A DNA stretch of 64,000 bases from Bombilactobacillus thymidiniphilus (GCF_023380245.1 NZ_CP093365.1:620001-684000); one strand, 5' to 3'. Shown: positions 49,979-60,786, counted from the stretch's first letter. Notes: generated by a model from the sequence alone, not told the origin. Numbers and translations are program-made.

Positions 49979-51309
49979 TAATCAAAAAGCTCCCCCGTAT
50001 TATCGTCTGCTTCATCCAAAATTGTGCCACTTTGCCGTAAATGTTTGGCAGTATTGCTAAAATCCGTCATTAAAGTTTGCGCCTTTTGAATATGTTGGCT
50101 GTAAACAGCATTGGGTTGTTGCACAAAATTATTCTGCGTACAGCCTACTTGTGCCAATAGTCCCATAATTTCATCGTGTTCCAAATGCGGTGCAATTTCG
50201 TGCGCTCCTTGAAAAACGGTGTGCCAATCTTGTTCACTTTCCGCTATATAGCGCTGACAATCAGCTACAATTGCTTGCATATCCTCATTGATATGACTAT
50301 TCATTTTAGTGGCAAGATCATTCAATTCTGTATCATCAAGCATTATTTTAGAACTTGCACCTGCAGAAACATTCTTCCCCACAAATTTCTTAGTTAAACC
50401 TTTAAAATGCTTAGTAATAATACTTCCATACGGGTGATTTTTCTTAGCTGCAGCGCGCGCTTTAGCATAGCTAGTTAGTTTAAGCTCACCATTGGGCAAT
50501 GTCTTCAAAACACCATCTTTCGGATACTGCATATGCTGCTTTACGATATCATCCACAAAGTTAGTATCAGTATATTTAACTGCACCAACCGTTGGTATAT
50601 CCGCACCATAGCCCACCGTTACCACATCGTTTAAATCCACAAAATTCAGCACATGATACTTAGGTAGCTTTAAAGCCACTGCTTTTTGCTTCTTATTTAA
50701 TAGTGTAAAAATATTGGGTCCTTCGAATAAATAAGCACCAGCTAAACGTTTTAAATTTTCATCAGATAATGAAGCCAGCGCCACTTGTCCATCTGACGAG
50801 CCCAGGGAATGTCCTAAAACTGTTACATCAGCGTTTTTGTAATCCCTAAAAGCATCACGCAATGTTTGCGCAGAAGAAGTTAATTGTCCAGGCATCTTAT
50901 TCTTGTAACGTTGCGGATTAATTTGCATATCCAAAGAAGGAATTTCGGTACTGGTCATATCCATAGGCTTAGGTGCATTAACTTGTGGATCAATCATATT
51001 CTTGACCATTTGCAGATCATTGAAATACCAATCAATCAAGCCATCTTCAGTCACTGGCGAACTACTGCCTTGGTACATCACGGCAATATGCTTAATGTCA
51101 TCCGCTGGTGTACCTTTAGGACTGTTAGAAATGATCAAAGCTTGCTCACCCGTTTTTTTATTGCCAGGTTTTGCTACAACAAAACCTGCGATGTCATCAC
51201 CTATATATACAGGATCCCCTATCTTTAAATTATCTTTATATTCTTTCAGCACAAAATCGTGCATTTGATTACTATTTAACTGGGACCAATCTAACATTTT
51301 AATTGCCAA
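49978..51309 (-). CDS. Reverse-domain T7SS lipase toxin candidate (TslA-like)
   Basis: 443 residues. The N-terminal half is an alpha/beta-hydrolase lipase domain with the nucleophile motif VLGHSLGSSDG (Ser about 168), a likely Asp in DLNDVV (about 228) and a possible His in NHPYG (about 292). The C-terminal about 120 residues form a helical domain with DWHTVFQGAHE and AQVGCTQNNFV. That domain is shared with the partial protein at 63517, whose surrounding genes are also paralogous. This order, enzyme first and T7SS targeting domain last, is that of S. aureus TslA. No signal peptide is present. TTG start at 51309 has GGGAG 9 bases upstream; ATG at 51297 is an alternative. Confidence 0.75.
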   Translation of the reverse strand: MAIKMLDWSQLNSNQMHDFVLKEYKDNLKIGDPVYIGDDIAGFVVAKPGNKKTGEQALIISNSPKGTPADDIKHIAVMYQGSSSPVTEDGLIDWYFNDLQMVKNMIDPQVNAPKPMDMTSTEIPSLDMQINPQRYKNKMPGQLTSSAQTLRDAFRDYKNADVTVLGHSLGSSDGQVALASLSDENLKRLAGAYLFEGPNIFTLLNKKQKAVALKLPKYHVLNFVDLNDVVTVGYGADIPTVGAVKYTDTNFVDDIVKQHMQYPKDGVLKTLPNGELKLTSYAKARAAAKKNHPYGSIITKHFKGLTKKFVGKNVSAGASSKIMLDDTELNDLATKMNSHINEDMQAIVADCQRYIAESEQDWHTVFQGAHEIAPHLEHDEIMGLLAQVGCTQNNFVQQPNAVYSQHIQKAQTLMTDFSNTAKHLRQSGTILDEADDNTGELFD

Positions 51310-51742
51310 TTATTTTCTCTCCCAACAAATTATATAATTCTGTACTCATTGTTCCAGAACCTGAGTCCAATACCAGATGATATTTACCGTGCTTATCTTC
51401 TTGATCATAATATATAAGATCAACGCAATAATTTAATTTTTTATCGTGATTTACATAAGCCTCAACCATCAATCCACCAGCTGGACTATACTTGGAGCTC
51501 TTATAATCAACTGTTACATTTTTTATTCGATGATGTTCATCATGCACCTTGACAAAGTGCTCAATTTCTTTTTTATGACTATTTATTTCATTATCAATAC
51601 TTTGTTGCACTTTTACATGATGAACATGGATCGCTAAAACAATACCTAAAATAATAATCAAAAAAACCAACAAACACTTTAAATGCTTTTTAGACTTAGG
51701 ATTCCGGTTCAGCCATTCTCGCAAACGTTCCCACCTCCCCAT
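51299..51742 (-). CDS. Membrane-anchored DUF1433-like immunity candidate (TilA-like)
   Basis: 147 residues. A basic N-terminus, one membrane helix (about 22-42) and an extracellular domain of about 100 residues containing IKNVTVDYKSSKYSPAGG and MVEAYVNHDKKLNY, which follow the pattern of the DUF1433 family. TilA, the lipoprotein that neutralises the TslA lipase in S. aureus, belongs to that family as I recall. Here the anchor is a transmembrane helix rather than a lipidated Cys. It is first in the operon and overlaps the toxin start by 11 bases, so protection would be made before the toxin. Confidence 0.65.
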   Translation of the reverse strand: MGRWERLREWLNRNPKSKKHLKCLLVFLIIILGIVLAIHVHHVKVQQSIDNEINSHKKEIEHFVKVHDEHHRIKNVTVDYKSSKYSPAGGLMVEAYVNHDKKLNYCVDLIYYDQEDKHGKYHLVLDSGSGTMSTELYNLLGEKIIGN

Positions 51743-51753
51743 TCAACAACACA

Positions 51754-51787
51754 AAAAGCTCAGACCACGTTGGTAGTCTGAGCTTTT
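51754..51787. terminator. Symmetric hairpin upstream of the T7SS cassette
   Basis: A 12-base perfect inverted repeat with a 10-base loop, ending in T-runs on both strands. It lies only 12 bases upstream of the immunity-gene start. A TATAAT-like -10 lies behind it at about 51795-51800, so it could act as an attenuator within the leader. Confidence 0.75.
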
Positions 51788-51910
51788 GCTATACAATTAT
51801 ATTTATACTTAGATTTTGGCATTGTTTCATAATAAGTATCTCCCCAAGATAATTAAGTATATTATTAATATATCATTTTTCTTTACATTCACCAGATCCA
51901 ATTTCCTTCA

Positions 51911-51951
51911 CAAAAAAAGCTATACTATGATTCAAAATCACAATATAGCTT
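51911..51951 (-). terminator. Catalase gene terminator
   Basis: AAGCTATA/TATAGCTT outer stem and GATT/AATC inner stem, followed by seven U residues on the minus strand. Confidence 0.85.
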
Positions 51952-51980
51952 GCATAATAAATATTTTTAAACTTACATCA

Positions 51981-53426
51981 TTAGTCGGCAATATCTTTCA
52001 TATCTAAGCCCGCTGCTCCAGCAACACGCTCACCATATTCATGATCTGCTTGATAAAATTGCCGAGTTGCTAAAATCTTAATTTCATCTTTTTGCACCGT
52101 TTCAAAATTATTCGCAATCGTCTGAATCAAACGCTCTTGCTCTGGTGCTGTCATAACGTGATACAACTTACCCGCTGCCGTGTAATAATCCTTATCATAT
52201 GGTCGCGACTCACTAATCCGCCCACTGACTTCATCGCCATGAATACTAGCTGCGCGATCTTCTTTGGGACCGTCATAACTATTCGGCTCATAATTCACAC
52301 TCGCATCTTGTCCTTGCGACATTAATCCATCACGCTCATAATTATGCACCGCATTCACTGGCTGGTTGATCGGTAATTTCTCATAATTAGCACCTAGACG
52401 ATAACGCTGCGCATCCTTATAACCAAACAACCGTCCTTGCAGCAATTTATCCGGTGAAGTTTCCACACCGGGTACTAAATTTGCAGGAGAAAATGCAGCT
52501 TCTTCAACTTCATCAAAATAATTTTCTGGGTTACGGTCTAAAGTAAATTCACCAATTTTAATCAATGGATAATCATGATGCGAAACGACTTTCGTCACAT
52601 CAAAAATATCATCGTGATATTGCAAACCTTCTTCATAAGGCAAAATTTGCACACAAACATCCCACTTCGGATAATCATGCTGTTCAATCGCATCAAACAA
52701 ATCATGTAATAAATAATCCGTATCTTGACTGGCAATCTTAGCTGCCGTTTCATCAGTCATATTTTTGACACCTTGCTGTGTCACAAAATGATATTTCACC
52801 CAAAATTGCTTTCCAGTGGCATTGATCCACTTAAAAGTATGGCTACCAAAGCCATCCATATTACGATAACTAGCTGGATTGCCGCGATCACCCATCAAAT
52901 AAGTAACTTGATGGACGGATTCGGGTGAGTGTGCCCAAAAATCCCATTGCATATTATTGTCACGCAAATGTGTCTTGGGGTCACGTTTTTGTGAATGGAT
53001 AAAATCGGGAAACTTCAGCGGATCATTGACAAAAAAGACTGGCGTATTATTACCTACAATATCATAATTACCTTCTTGCGTATAAAAACGCAACGCAAAG
53101 CCTCGCACATCACGAATGGTATCTGGATAGCCCATTTCTCCTGCTACTTGCGAAAAGCGAATAATCATCGGCGTCTTTTTGCCCACACCATTAAATAAAT
53201 CTGCTTGTGTGTAAGCACTCATATCTTGCGTCAACTCAAAAAAGCCCTGCGCTCCCGCACCTTTAGCATGTACTACACGTTCAGGAATCCGCTCACGATT
53301 GAAATGCGCCAACTTCTCTAACAATTGGTAATCTTGCAACAATACTGGACCGCGTTCACCAGCTGTTTGTGAATGGTTGTTATCAGCCCAAGGTTGTCCA
53401 GCTTGCGTTGTTAATTTATCTGCCAT
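51981..53426 (-). CDS. katA: Haem catalase, small-subunit clade
   Basis: 481 residues from the ATG at 53426, 8 bases after GGGGAGG. The catalytic His is in [15 protein letters not shown] (about 54), the Asn in [12 protein letters not shown] (about 127) and the proximal haem ligand Tyr in [14 protein letters not shown] (about 337). It converts hydrogen peroxide to water and oxygen. Lactobacilli generally cannot make haem, so the enzyme would need haem from outside. It follows the antiporter gene by 57 bases with no strong terminator between. Confidence 0.97.
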   Translation of the reverse strand: MADKLTTQAGQPWADNNHSQTAGERGPVLLQDYQLLEKLAHFNRERIPERVVHAKGAGAQGFFELTQDMSAYTQADLFNGVGKKTPMIIRFSQVAGEMGYPDTIRDVRGFALRFYTQEGNYDIVGNNTPVFFVNDPLKFPDFIHSQKRDPKTHLRDNNMQWDFWAHSPESVHQVTYLMGDRGNPASYRNMDGFGSHTFKWINATGKQFWVKYHFVTQQGVKNMTDETAAKIASQDTDYLLHDLFDAIEQHDYPKWDVCVQILPYEEGLQYHDDIFDVTKVVSHHDYPLIKIGEFTLDRNPENYFDEVEEAAFSPANLVPGVETSPDKLLQGRLFGYKDAQRYRLGANYEKLPINQPVNAVHNYERDGLMSQGQDASVNYEPNSYDGPKEDRAASIHGDEVSGRISESRPYDKDYYTAAGKLYHVMTAPEQERLIQTIANNFETVQKDEIKILATRQFYQADHEYGERVAGAAGLDMKDIAD

Positions 53427-53483
53427 AATTTTATCCTCCCCGTTTTCTGTCTTCAATTTAGCGATCTGGCTGCTAAAAAGCAA

Positions 53484-54614
53484 TTATCTTGATTTTAATT
53501 TAAATAAAGACAGTAAAAGAGGTGTTATAATCGTCGTCAGAATAATGACAGCTACAATTAAAGCATAGTTTGAACCACTAATAAGCTGCTTACTCAAACC
53601 AATTTGTACTAAAATTAAAGCCATTTCACCGCGGGAAATCATCGCTACTCCAATCATACCGGCTGATTTCCATGGCAAGTGAACCACCAAAGCACCTAAT
53701 CCAGCGCCAATAAATTTTGTCAGCACTGCTAATATCAACAAAATCAATAAATTGATCCAATTACCATTCAAAGTATGCAAATTCAATTGCAAACCCACTT
53801 GCAGAAAAAATAATGGCGCCAAAAATCCTGAACTAAGCGCAGTCCATTGTTCATTGATTATTTGATTGTTAGGTAATTCATTCCAAATTAGCCCTGCAAT
53901 AAATGCACCAAAAACCATGCTTAAACCTGTTAATTCTGCCAAATAAGCATTGCCAAAACACCAAATCAAGCTAAACAGCAAAACGGCTTGCGGTAAAGCC
54001 AAATATTTTTGGACGAATCTAAACAATTTTTTGATAAACCAAAAAGCACTAATAATAAAAAGTAAATAAACTACTGCCCACCAAAGACTAACTGTACCAT
54101 TTCCGTCGTGTTGCAAACTGTTGAACACACTTACTAATAATATGGCTAACAAATCATCTATGACGGCAGCTCCTAAAATAATTTGTCCTGCTTTACTTTT
54201 CAGCTGTCCCCATTCTTGGAGTACTGCCACTGAAACAGCTACAGAAGTTGCTGCAAAGATAATTCCGACAAAAACACTGGAATTCATGGGTAAATGTTGC
54301 CAACGTCCCCAACCAATCAGCAAAATTAGCGGAACCAACATCCCGCCCAGAGCTGTAATCAAGCTAGCACGCCAATATTTGCGTAATGTTCGCCAATCAC
54401 TGGTCATACCAGCCAAAAACATTAGAACAATCAAGCCTAAATCTGCAAATAAATGCGTAATTTTATCCGGTTGGAACCAATTTAACAATGTTGGTCCAAC
54501 AATAATACCCGCTAGTAATTGACCAATAATACTAGGCAAGTGAATGCGCGTACACAGTTTTCCTAAAAATAATGCTCCGAACCATACAATAATTAATAAT
54601 AAAATGTAGTGCAT
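53484..54614 (-). CDS. CPA2-type cation:proton antiporter (NapA/KefB-like)
   Basis: About 376 residues and 12-13 membrane helices. The family signature includes LPSIIGQLLAGIIVGPTLL near the N-terminus, LIVLMFLAGM, and AAVIDDLLAILLVS, whose two Asp are the ion- and proton-binding residues. No C-terminal TrkA-N domain is present, so it is a NapA-type Na+/H+ exchanger rather than a K+-efflux KefB. The ATG at 54614 follows GGAGG by 4 bases; a longer frame would read through the terminator of the preceding gene. Confidence 0.87.
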   Translation of the reverse strand: MHYILLLIIVWFGALFLGKLCTRIHLPSIIGQLLAGIIVGPTLLNWFQPDKITHLFADLGLIVLMFLAGMTSDWRTLRKYWRASLITALGGMLVPLILLIGWGRWQHLPMNSSVFVGIIFAATSVAVSVAVLQEWGQLKSKAGQIILGAAVIDDLLAILLVSVFNSLQHDGNGTVSLWWAVVYLLFIISAFWFIKKLFRFVQKYLALPQAVLLFSLIWCFGNAYLAELTGLSMVFGAFIAGLIWNELPNNQIINEQWTALSSGFLAPLFFLQVGLQLNLHTLNGNWINLLILLILAVLTKFIGAGLGALVVHLPWKSAGMIGVAMISRGEMALILVQIGLSKQLISGSNYALIVAVIILTTIITPLLLSLFKLKSR

Positions 54615-54628
54615 TTTGCCTCCTCCAC

Positions 54629-54691
54629 AAAAAAAGACTTTCGCAAAATAAACTTTGGCAACCCAACCAAAGTCTAATTCTTGAAAGTCTT
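54629..54691 (-). terminator. Nested double-stem terminator behind the GH1 gene
   Basis: Outer stem AAGACTTTC/GAAAGTCTT encloses an inner stem ACTTTGG/CCAAAGT; seven U residues follow on the minus strand. It sits just before the antiporter ribosome site and could also act as its attenuator. Confidence 0.75.
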
Positions 54692-54715
54692 GAACTTCAA
54701 CCAAATAACTAAATA

Positions 54716-56203
<1,488 letters not shown>

Positions 56204-56255
56204 CATTTATAGTTCCTTATAATCGAACACAATTTCAATTCTTATTCCAACAATA

Positions 56256-56269
56256 AGTTAACGATTACA
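56256..56269 (-). promoter_or_regulatory. cre-like catabolite repression site
   Basis: Minus-strand TGTAATCGTTAACT matches the CcpA consensus TGWNANCGNTNWCA at all but the last base. Confidence 0.6.
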
Positions 56270-56293
56270 TAAACAGCTTATGTAGTTCCTGCA

Positions 56294-56338
56294 AACAAAA
56301 CAAAGAGCCAATTAAAATGACCCTTTGTTTTGTTTTTA
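56294..56338 (-). terminator. Probable terminator of the PNPOx-family gene
   Basis: CAAAACAAAG...CTTTGTTTTG inverted repeat directly behind the stop, with a T-rich but interrupted tail. Confidence 0.55.
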
Positions 56339-56339
56339 C

Positions 56340-56765
56340 CTAATGATTCACGCCTTTGCGAGCAATTTGTTGGTAATCAATTTTATTATGTTGTCGAAAT
56401 TTAATCGACATAGTTCGAAAACGCAAAACAACCGGTTGTTCATAGCGTAAGCGACTCTGAAAATGACTTAAAGCATCTGAAACTTGTTCGACCATATGTG
56501 GCTCAATTCGCAAGCTGCCTTTCAGCATCAAAGACGAATATTCTTTTTCCTTAAAACAAATAATTGCCGCATTGCAAGAATTCGTTAAATTTCGCACTGT
56601 AGCAGTTTCTTTGCCCGTGTAAAATAAAACACTGTCAATACCGCGACTCGTTGTTAAAGGAGTTAGTGCTACAAGATTAGGAAATCCCATCGCATCAATT
56701 GTTGCTACCTGAAAAACCGTCGCGTCTTGAACATATTGCCTCGCTAGTTTCAACGTGTTGTGCAT
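56340..56765 (-). CDS. Pyridoxamine 5'-phosphate oxidase family protein
   Basis: 141 residues of the split-barrel FMN-binding fold. FQVATIDAMGFPNLVALTPL and FYTGKETATVRNLTNSCNAAI are the typical cofactor-strand segments. It is too short for a true PdxH and belongs with small flavin reductases or general-stress proteins of unknown substrate. The ATG at 56765 follows GGGGAGG by 8 bases. Monocistronic. Confidence 0.8.
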   Translation of the reverse strand: MHNTLKLARQYVQDATVFQVATIDAMGFPNLVALTPLTTSRGIDSVLFYTGKETATVRNLTNSCNAAIICFKEKEYSSLMLKGSLRIEPHMVEQVSDALSHFQSRLRYEQPVVLRFRTMSIKFRQHNKIDYQQIARKGVNH

Positions 56766-56969
56766 TAATGAATCCTCCCCAATAAAATGGTAGTTAGACC
56801 TTACAACTATCATGTATTATTTTCAACTAATAACATTATTTATTTGAAAAAATATAATAGTTATTTGTAACCTCACCCGTCAAATGTCAAAAATAAAGCT
56901 AATCATATTATTAGACTGCTAAATTTAATGATGATAATATGACGTTGGATCTGAAAGGCGGGTGATTAT

Positions 56970-57506
56970 TTGAAGCGTAGCAAAAAATGGCTGGCAATTA
57001 TTGTGATTTTACTAGCACTGCCATTGCCCATTTATGCCTTATTGACGACCAAATTATTGCGGCAGCAACTACATATTGTTCTGCCTAAAAATAATGACGT
57101 TATCGATTGGTATGTCTTAGTTGCGGGCAGCGTAATTATCTTGTACTTGGTGATTAGCTTATTAACCATTTTATTTTGGCCAACACGACGCAAATTCAAT
57201 TTATTGCGCAAAAAGAATGGTAGTTTAACGGTCACTTCTAAAGCGATCAATAATTTTATTTATTCATCATTGAGTGCAGAGCCGTTTTTAAGTGATGCTA
57301 AAGTCAAATCACGATTAACAAAGCACGCTATTCGTATCAAGATTAGTGGTAATTTGTTAAATGGAAGCGATGCCAAGGATATTTTTGATCAATATTTGAA
57401 GCAATTGGCTACTAATCTCCGACAATTACTAGGCATCAAGCAAAAACCGAAGATTGAAATTAAATTTGCTAATTATCAATCCAAATCGGCTAAACGCGTG
57501 CAGTAA
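56970..57506 (+). CDS. amaP: Alkaline shock response membrane anchor AmaP
   Basis: 178 residues with two N-terminal membrane helices (about 6-26 and 48-70), then a basic cytosolic domain with AIRIKISGNLLNG and KPKIEIKFANYQ. In S. aureus AmaP holds Asp23 at the membrane. It is the first gene of the amaP-DUF2273-asp23 operon. The TTG start at 56970 follows AGGCGGGTG by 6 bases. Confidence 0.85.
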   Translation: MKRSKKWLAIIVILLALPLPIYALLTTKLLRQQLHIVLPKNNDVIDWYVLVAGSVIILYLVISLLTILFWPTRRKFNLLRKKNGSLTVTSKAINNFIYSSLSAEPFLSDAKVKSRLTKHAIRIKISGNLLNGSDAKDIFDQYLKQLATNLRQLLGIKQKPKIEIKFANYQSKSAKRVQ

Positions 57507-57518
57507 GGAGGAATTGCA

Positions 57519-57698
57519 ATGGAAAAATGGTTAGCACATCACGCTACTGAAACCATCGGTGCATTGTGCGGGTTACTACTAGCTTGCTGCTTTTTAATTG
57601 CAGGATTCTTCAGAACAATTTTTATTATAGTTTTAGTAGTTATTGGAGCTATCTGTGGTCACTATTGGCCACGAGTTAAAGAAGTTTTTGACAAATAG
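57519..57698 (+). CDS. DUF2273 small membrane protein (59 aa)
   Basis: 59 residues starting MEKWLAHHATETIGALCG with two hydrophobic stretches and a basic-acidic tail (PRVKEVFDK). The ribosome site AAGGAGG overlaps the end of amaP and GGAGG for asp23 follows its stop. The family always sits between AmaP and Asp23 genes and probably helps attach the Asp23 complex to the membrane. Confidence 0.88.
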   Translation: MEKWLAHHATETIGALCGLLLACCFLIAGFFRTIFIIVLVVIGAICGHYWPRVKEVFDK

Positions 57699-57712
57699 GA
57701 GGAGTTTTTAAA

Positions 57713-58180
57713 ATGACAGATACTAATACAAATATTAAAGGTGATTTAACTTATGACTCTAAGGTAGTGCAAAAAATTGTCGGGATCGCCCTTTCTGATA
57801 TCAAAGGACTATTAACCGTTGATGGTGGCTTTTTCTCCAATCTAACCGATAAATTAGTCAATAATGATGATGTAACATCTGGAATCAATGTAGATGTCGG
57901 TAAAAAACAAGTTGCTGTCGATATTGATATTGTGGCTGAATACGGTATTGATATTGCCAAACTCTACGATCAAATCAAATCAGAGATCGCTAGAAAAGTT
58001 AAGTCTATGACTGATTTAGACGTAATTGAAGTTAATGTCACTGTCGTCGATGTCAAAACTAAAAAAGAGCATGATAAAGATTCAATTAGTATTCAAGATC
58101 GGATTACCGGCGCAACCAAAGAAGCTAAGAAAAACGTCGATAAAAATAAAGAAAAACACGCCGAACAACGCGTGCAATAA
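57713..58180 (+). CDS. asp23: Asp23/Gls24 family envelope stress protein
   Basis: 155 residues. The Asp23 core reads LTYDSKVVQKIVGIALSDIKGLLTVDGG near the N-terminus, then NVDVGKKQVAVDIDIVAEYGIDI, and ends in a Lys/Glu-rich tail with KKNVDKNKEKHAEQRVQ. The protein gathers beneath the membrane in large amounts under alkaline or wall stress in other Firmicutes. Last gene of its operon; a terminator follows. Confidence 0.92.
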   Translation: MTDTNTNIKGDLTYDSKVVQKIVGIALSDIKGLLTVDGGFFSNLTDKLVNNDDVTSGINVDVGKKQVAVDIDIVAEYGIDIAKLYDQIKSEIARKVKSMTDLDVIEVNVTVVDVKTKKEHDKDSISIQDRITGATKEAKKNVDKNKEKHAEQRVQ

Positions 58181-58199
58181 ATATATATTTTATGTATTT

Positions 58200-58227
58200 G
58201 GTACATCCTTGGATGTACCATTTTTAT
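58200..58227. terminator. asp23 terminator
   Basis: GGTACATCC/GGATGTACC with a two-base loop and a T-run, shared with the convergent MFS gene. Confidence 0.85.
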
Positions 58228-59624
58228 TACTTAGCTTTTTTACCCAAACCTAAAGCCAAAATTAAACCTAAAATTGCCAAGACCAAAGTAAAGAATAAGC
58301 CAAAGTGTATACCGTTAGTGAAACGTGCCGCAGCATTAGCACCCTGATAAGCATTTTGCCCTAAACTTAAGAAACTCGTTGCCAAAGCAGTCGCCACAGC
58401 ACCAACAATTTGTTGCATAGTATTCAAAATCGTACTACCATCAGCTGATTCCAAACCAGACAAAGAATTAAGCGCATGAGTTTGTGATGGTGCCATAGCT
58501 AGCGGGCAGCCAATCATCAAAACAACGTGGGCAGCAATAATATAGGCAATAGTAGAATGTGCTGATGATGCTAATAGCATTACTACACCAACAATAGCAA
58601 TCAAAAAGCCTAAGATAGCCGGCTTTTTAGCACCTAGTTTATCGTATAAACGTCCTGCAATAGCGGAAGTCAACGCGTTAATAATTCCACCAGGCAACAA
58701 AATGATTCCTGTTAAAGCAACTGGCAATAACAAGCCTTGTTGTAAATATTGTGGTAATAAATACATCGCTGACAAAATAATTGAAAAATCAAGCATGACA
58801 CAAAGAGCGCCTAAAGTGAAACTAGTTTTCTTGAAGACGCGTAAATTTAAGATTGGTTCTGTTAGTTTGAGCTGGCGACGTGCATACAAAGTTAAAACTA
58901 GTAAGCCAACGATCAACAAAACCCAAATAATCCAAGAAGTCCAACCTAATTCGCTGGCGAAACTAACACCCATTACAATGGCGGAAAAACCAACGACAGA
59001 TTCTAATAATGATAATAGATCTACATGTGGACGCGTGATCTTACCTACATTTTTTAAGCCAAAAATAGCAAATAATAATGCAATAGCTAAGAAAGGTATA
59101 AACAACCAAAAAATCCAATTCCAACTTAATTTACCTAAGATCAAGCCTGTTAAAGTAGGTCCTACAGCTGGTGCAAGCATAATCACTAAGGAACATACAC
59201 CCATAGCAGCACCCAGTTTTTGCGGTGCAAAAACGAGCATTACAACTGTAAACATTAATGGCAAAATTAGACCAGTGCCGATACCTTGGATCATCCGACC
59301 TAATAATAAAATGCCAAAATTAGGGGCAAGCGCAGAAATTGCAGCGCCCACAATGAAGTCTGTCAAACCAAAAATCACAATTTGGCGTGTTGTAAACCAT
59401 TTTGTTAATAAACTAGAAAACGGCAAAACGATTCCAATCACTAACATATAACCGGTCACTAACCATTGCACGCTGGCGGCATTAATATTAAAAGCCTTCA
59501 TAAATTGTGGTAAAGCAATATTTAATGATGTTTCAGATAACATCCCCACAAAAGCGCCGATCATCATGCTGGCCATTACAAGCCAAGGATGTTGAACGGA
59601 GACTAATGCTTTTTTCTCTTCCAT
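58227..59624 (-). CDS. MFS transporter of the DHA2 (EmrB/QacA) drug exporter family
   Basis: About 465 residues with 13-14 membrane helices. The N-terminal part shows SLNIALPQFMKAFN (motif D1 region), WLVTGYMLVIGIVLP, LGRMIQGIGTGLILPLM and the motif C AMGVCSLVIMLAPAVGPTLTG of drug:proton antiporters. The ATG at 59624 follows GAGGAG by 7 bases. Substrate unknown. No regulator is adjacent. Confidence 0.88.
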   Translation of the reverse strand: MEEKKALVSVQHPWLVMASMMIGAFVGMLSETSLNIALPQFMKAFNINAASVQWLVTGYMLVIGIVLPFSSLLTKWFTTRQIVIFGLTDFIVGAAISALAPNFGILLLGRMIQGIGTGLILPLMFTVVMLVFAPQKLGAAMGVCSLVIMLAPAVGPTLTGLILGKLSWNWIFWLFIPFLAIALLFAIFGLKNVGKITRPHVDLLSLLESVVGFSAIVMGVSFASELGWTSWIIWVLLIVGLLVLTLYARRQLKLTEPILNLRVFKKTSFTLGALCVMLDFSIILSAMYLLPQYLQQGLLLPVALTGIILLPGGIINALTSAIAGRLYDKLGAKKPAILGFLIAIVGVVMLLASSAHSTIAYIIAAHVVLMIGCPLAMAPSQTHALNSLSGLESADGSTILNTMQQIVGAVATALATSFLSLGQNAYQGANAAARFTNGIHFGLFFTLVLAILGLILALGLGKKAK

Positions 59625-59722
59625 AATCAAACTCCTCTTTTGATATTTACTTTTTAGGCAACTCGATTATCTTACCAAAAAAATTTTGATCACGTAAGTT
59701 TTTTATAATTAAATTATTACAT

Positions 59723-60244
59723 TTACCATTTACGTTGCCAAATTGGTAGTAAGCGCTGAGCAATAACTGTTAGTAAAGTAATTTTAATTAACTCAGGAAT
59801 AATATATGGTAGAATACCTATTCCCACAACAATAGGCCAACTTTGATGCAGCGCTAACTGCAAGCCTGCCGTGCCACAAATTAGTTGACTCAAATCGCCT
59901 AATAATAAAGCGAGCCATAAATTAAATTGGCTTTTGCCACGCAAGAAAAGCTTGGTGATTAGTACAAAAGCTATGAAACCAAACAAATAGCCACCCGCTG
60001 GCGCCAACAAATAACTTAACCCTCCGTGCAGGCCCGCAAATATGGGCAAACCCAGCGTACCTAAAATTAAATAAACAATAATAACTAATAAACCATCTAT
60101 AATAGGTAAAAACACAGCAATAAAACCCACCGCCAAAGTTTGTAAGGTTAAAGGTACTGTCGGTATAGGAATGGTAATTTGTGAACAAATAACTAAAATG
60201 GCTAAGCTGATTGCCGCGGCTACTAAACGTCTAGTGTTGTGCAT
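59723..60244 (-). CDS. bioY: Biotin ECF transporter substrate-binding subunit BioY
   Basis: 173 residues with about six membrane helices. The BioY landmarks are QITIPIPTVPLTLQTLAV near the N-terminus and GTLGLPIFAGLHGGLSYLLAPAGGYLFGF in the middle. It binds biotin and works with the shared ECF module. Along with the short BirA and the acc operon, this shows reliance on imported biotin; no bio synthesis genes are seen. AGGAGAGG lies 3-5 bases before the ATG. Confidence 0.93.
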   Translation of the reverse strand: MHNTRRLVAAAISLAILVICSQITIPIPTVPLTLQTLAVGFIAVFLPIIDGLLVIIVYLILGTLGLPIFAGLHGGLSYLLAPAGGYLFGFIAFVLITKLFLRGKSQFNLWLALLLGDLSQLICGTAGLQLALHQSWPIVVGIGILPYIIPELIKITLLTVIAQRLLPIWQRKW

Positions 60245-60580
60245 TAACCTCTCCTAAATATCTTAAACTTAATACTGTCAACATAACATCAAAGTTACGT
60301 AGACACAACATAATGGGCGACAAAAAAACCGCATAGAACAATGTTTTCACATGTTCATAACGGTCATCAATAATTCCAAATAAAATTCTACCAATCAGCA
60401 TATCCAAATAAATTACATCGTTGATGTCAATCGCAACAAATACCAAGATCTAATTTGCACAATCTCTGTAAATAAAGTCATACTTACGCCAACAAAACTA
60501 GTGCTCACAGACACTAAATTATTTGTGTAATTAGTCATTTCACTTTGTACCATGGGTTACAACAAAATTAATATTGTTCT
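60245..60580 (-). pseudogene. Possible remnant of a membrane transporter
   Basis: Short broken minus-strand frames upstream of bioY. One carries DMLIGRILFGIIDDRYEHVK, resembling the helix 2-3 loop of MFS carriers, and overlaps the bioY start; another, in a different frame, begins MTNYTNNLVSV. No continuous frame exists, so this looks like a decayed gene. The call is tentative. From 60580 to 60786 I see nothing further. Confidence 0.3.
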
Positions 60581-60786
60581 TCATGAAAACAATAATTGTA
60601 ATATTAGTTTTATCATCAAATTGCCCACCACAATATAAAATGCTTACCAAAGTGTGCATGAAATTATACTACAGTGCTGATTGGTTAACTCATGATAAAT
60701 TACACTGAAAATATCGCAAAATTTGTAAGATTTGAATTGCTAATATGCTTAACTGATATTGCTGGCCTTGGCACTCAGATCAGCTC

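Noticed and set aside
54615-54704. N-terminal extension of the antiporter
   Set aside because: It would translate through the nested terminator of the GH1 gene; the ATG at 54614 has GGAGG upstream.
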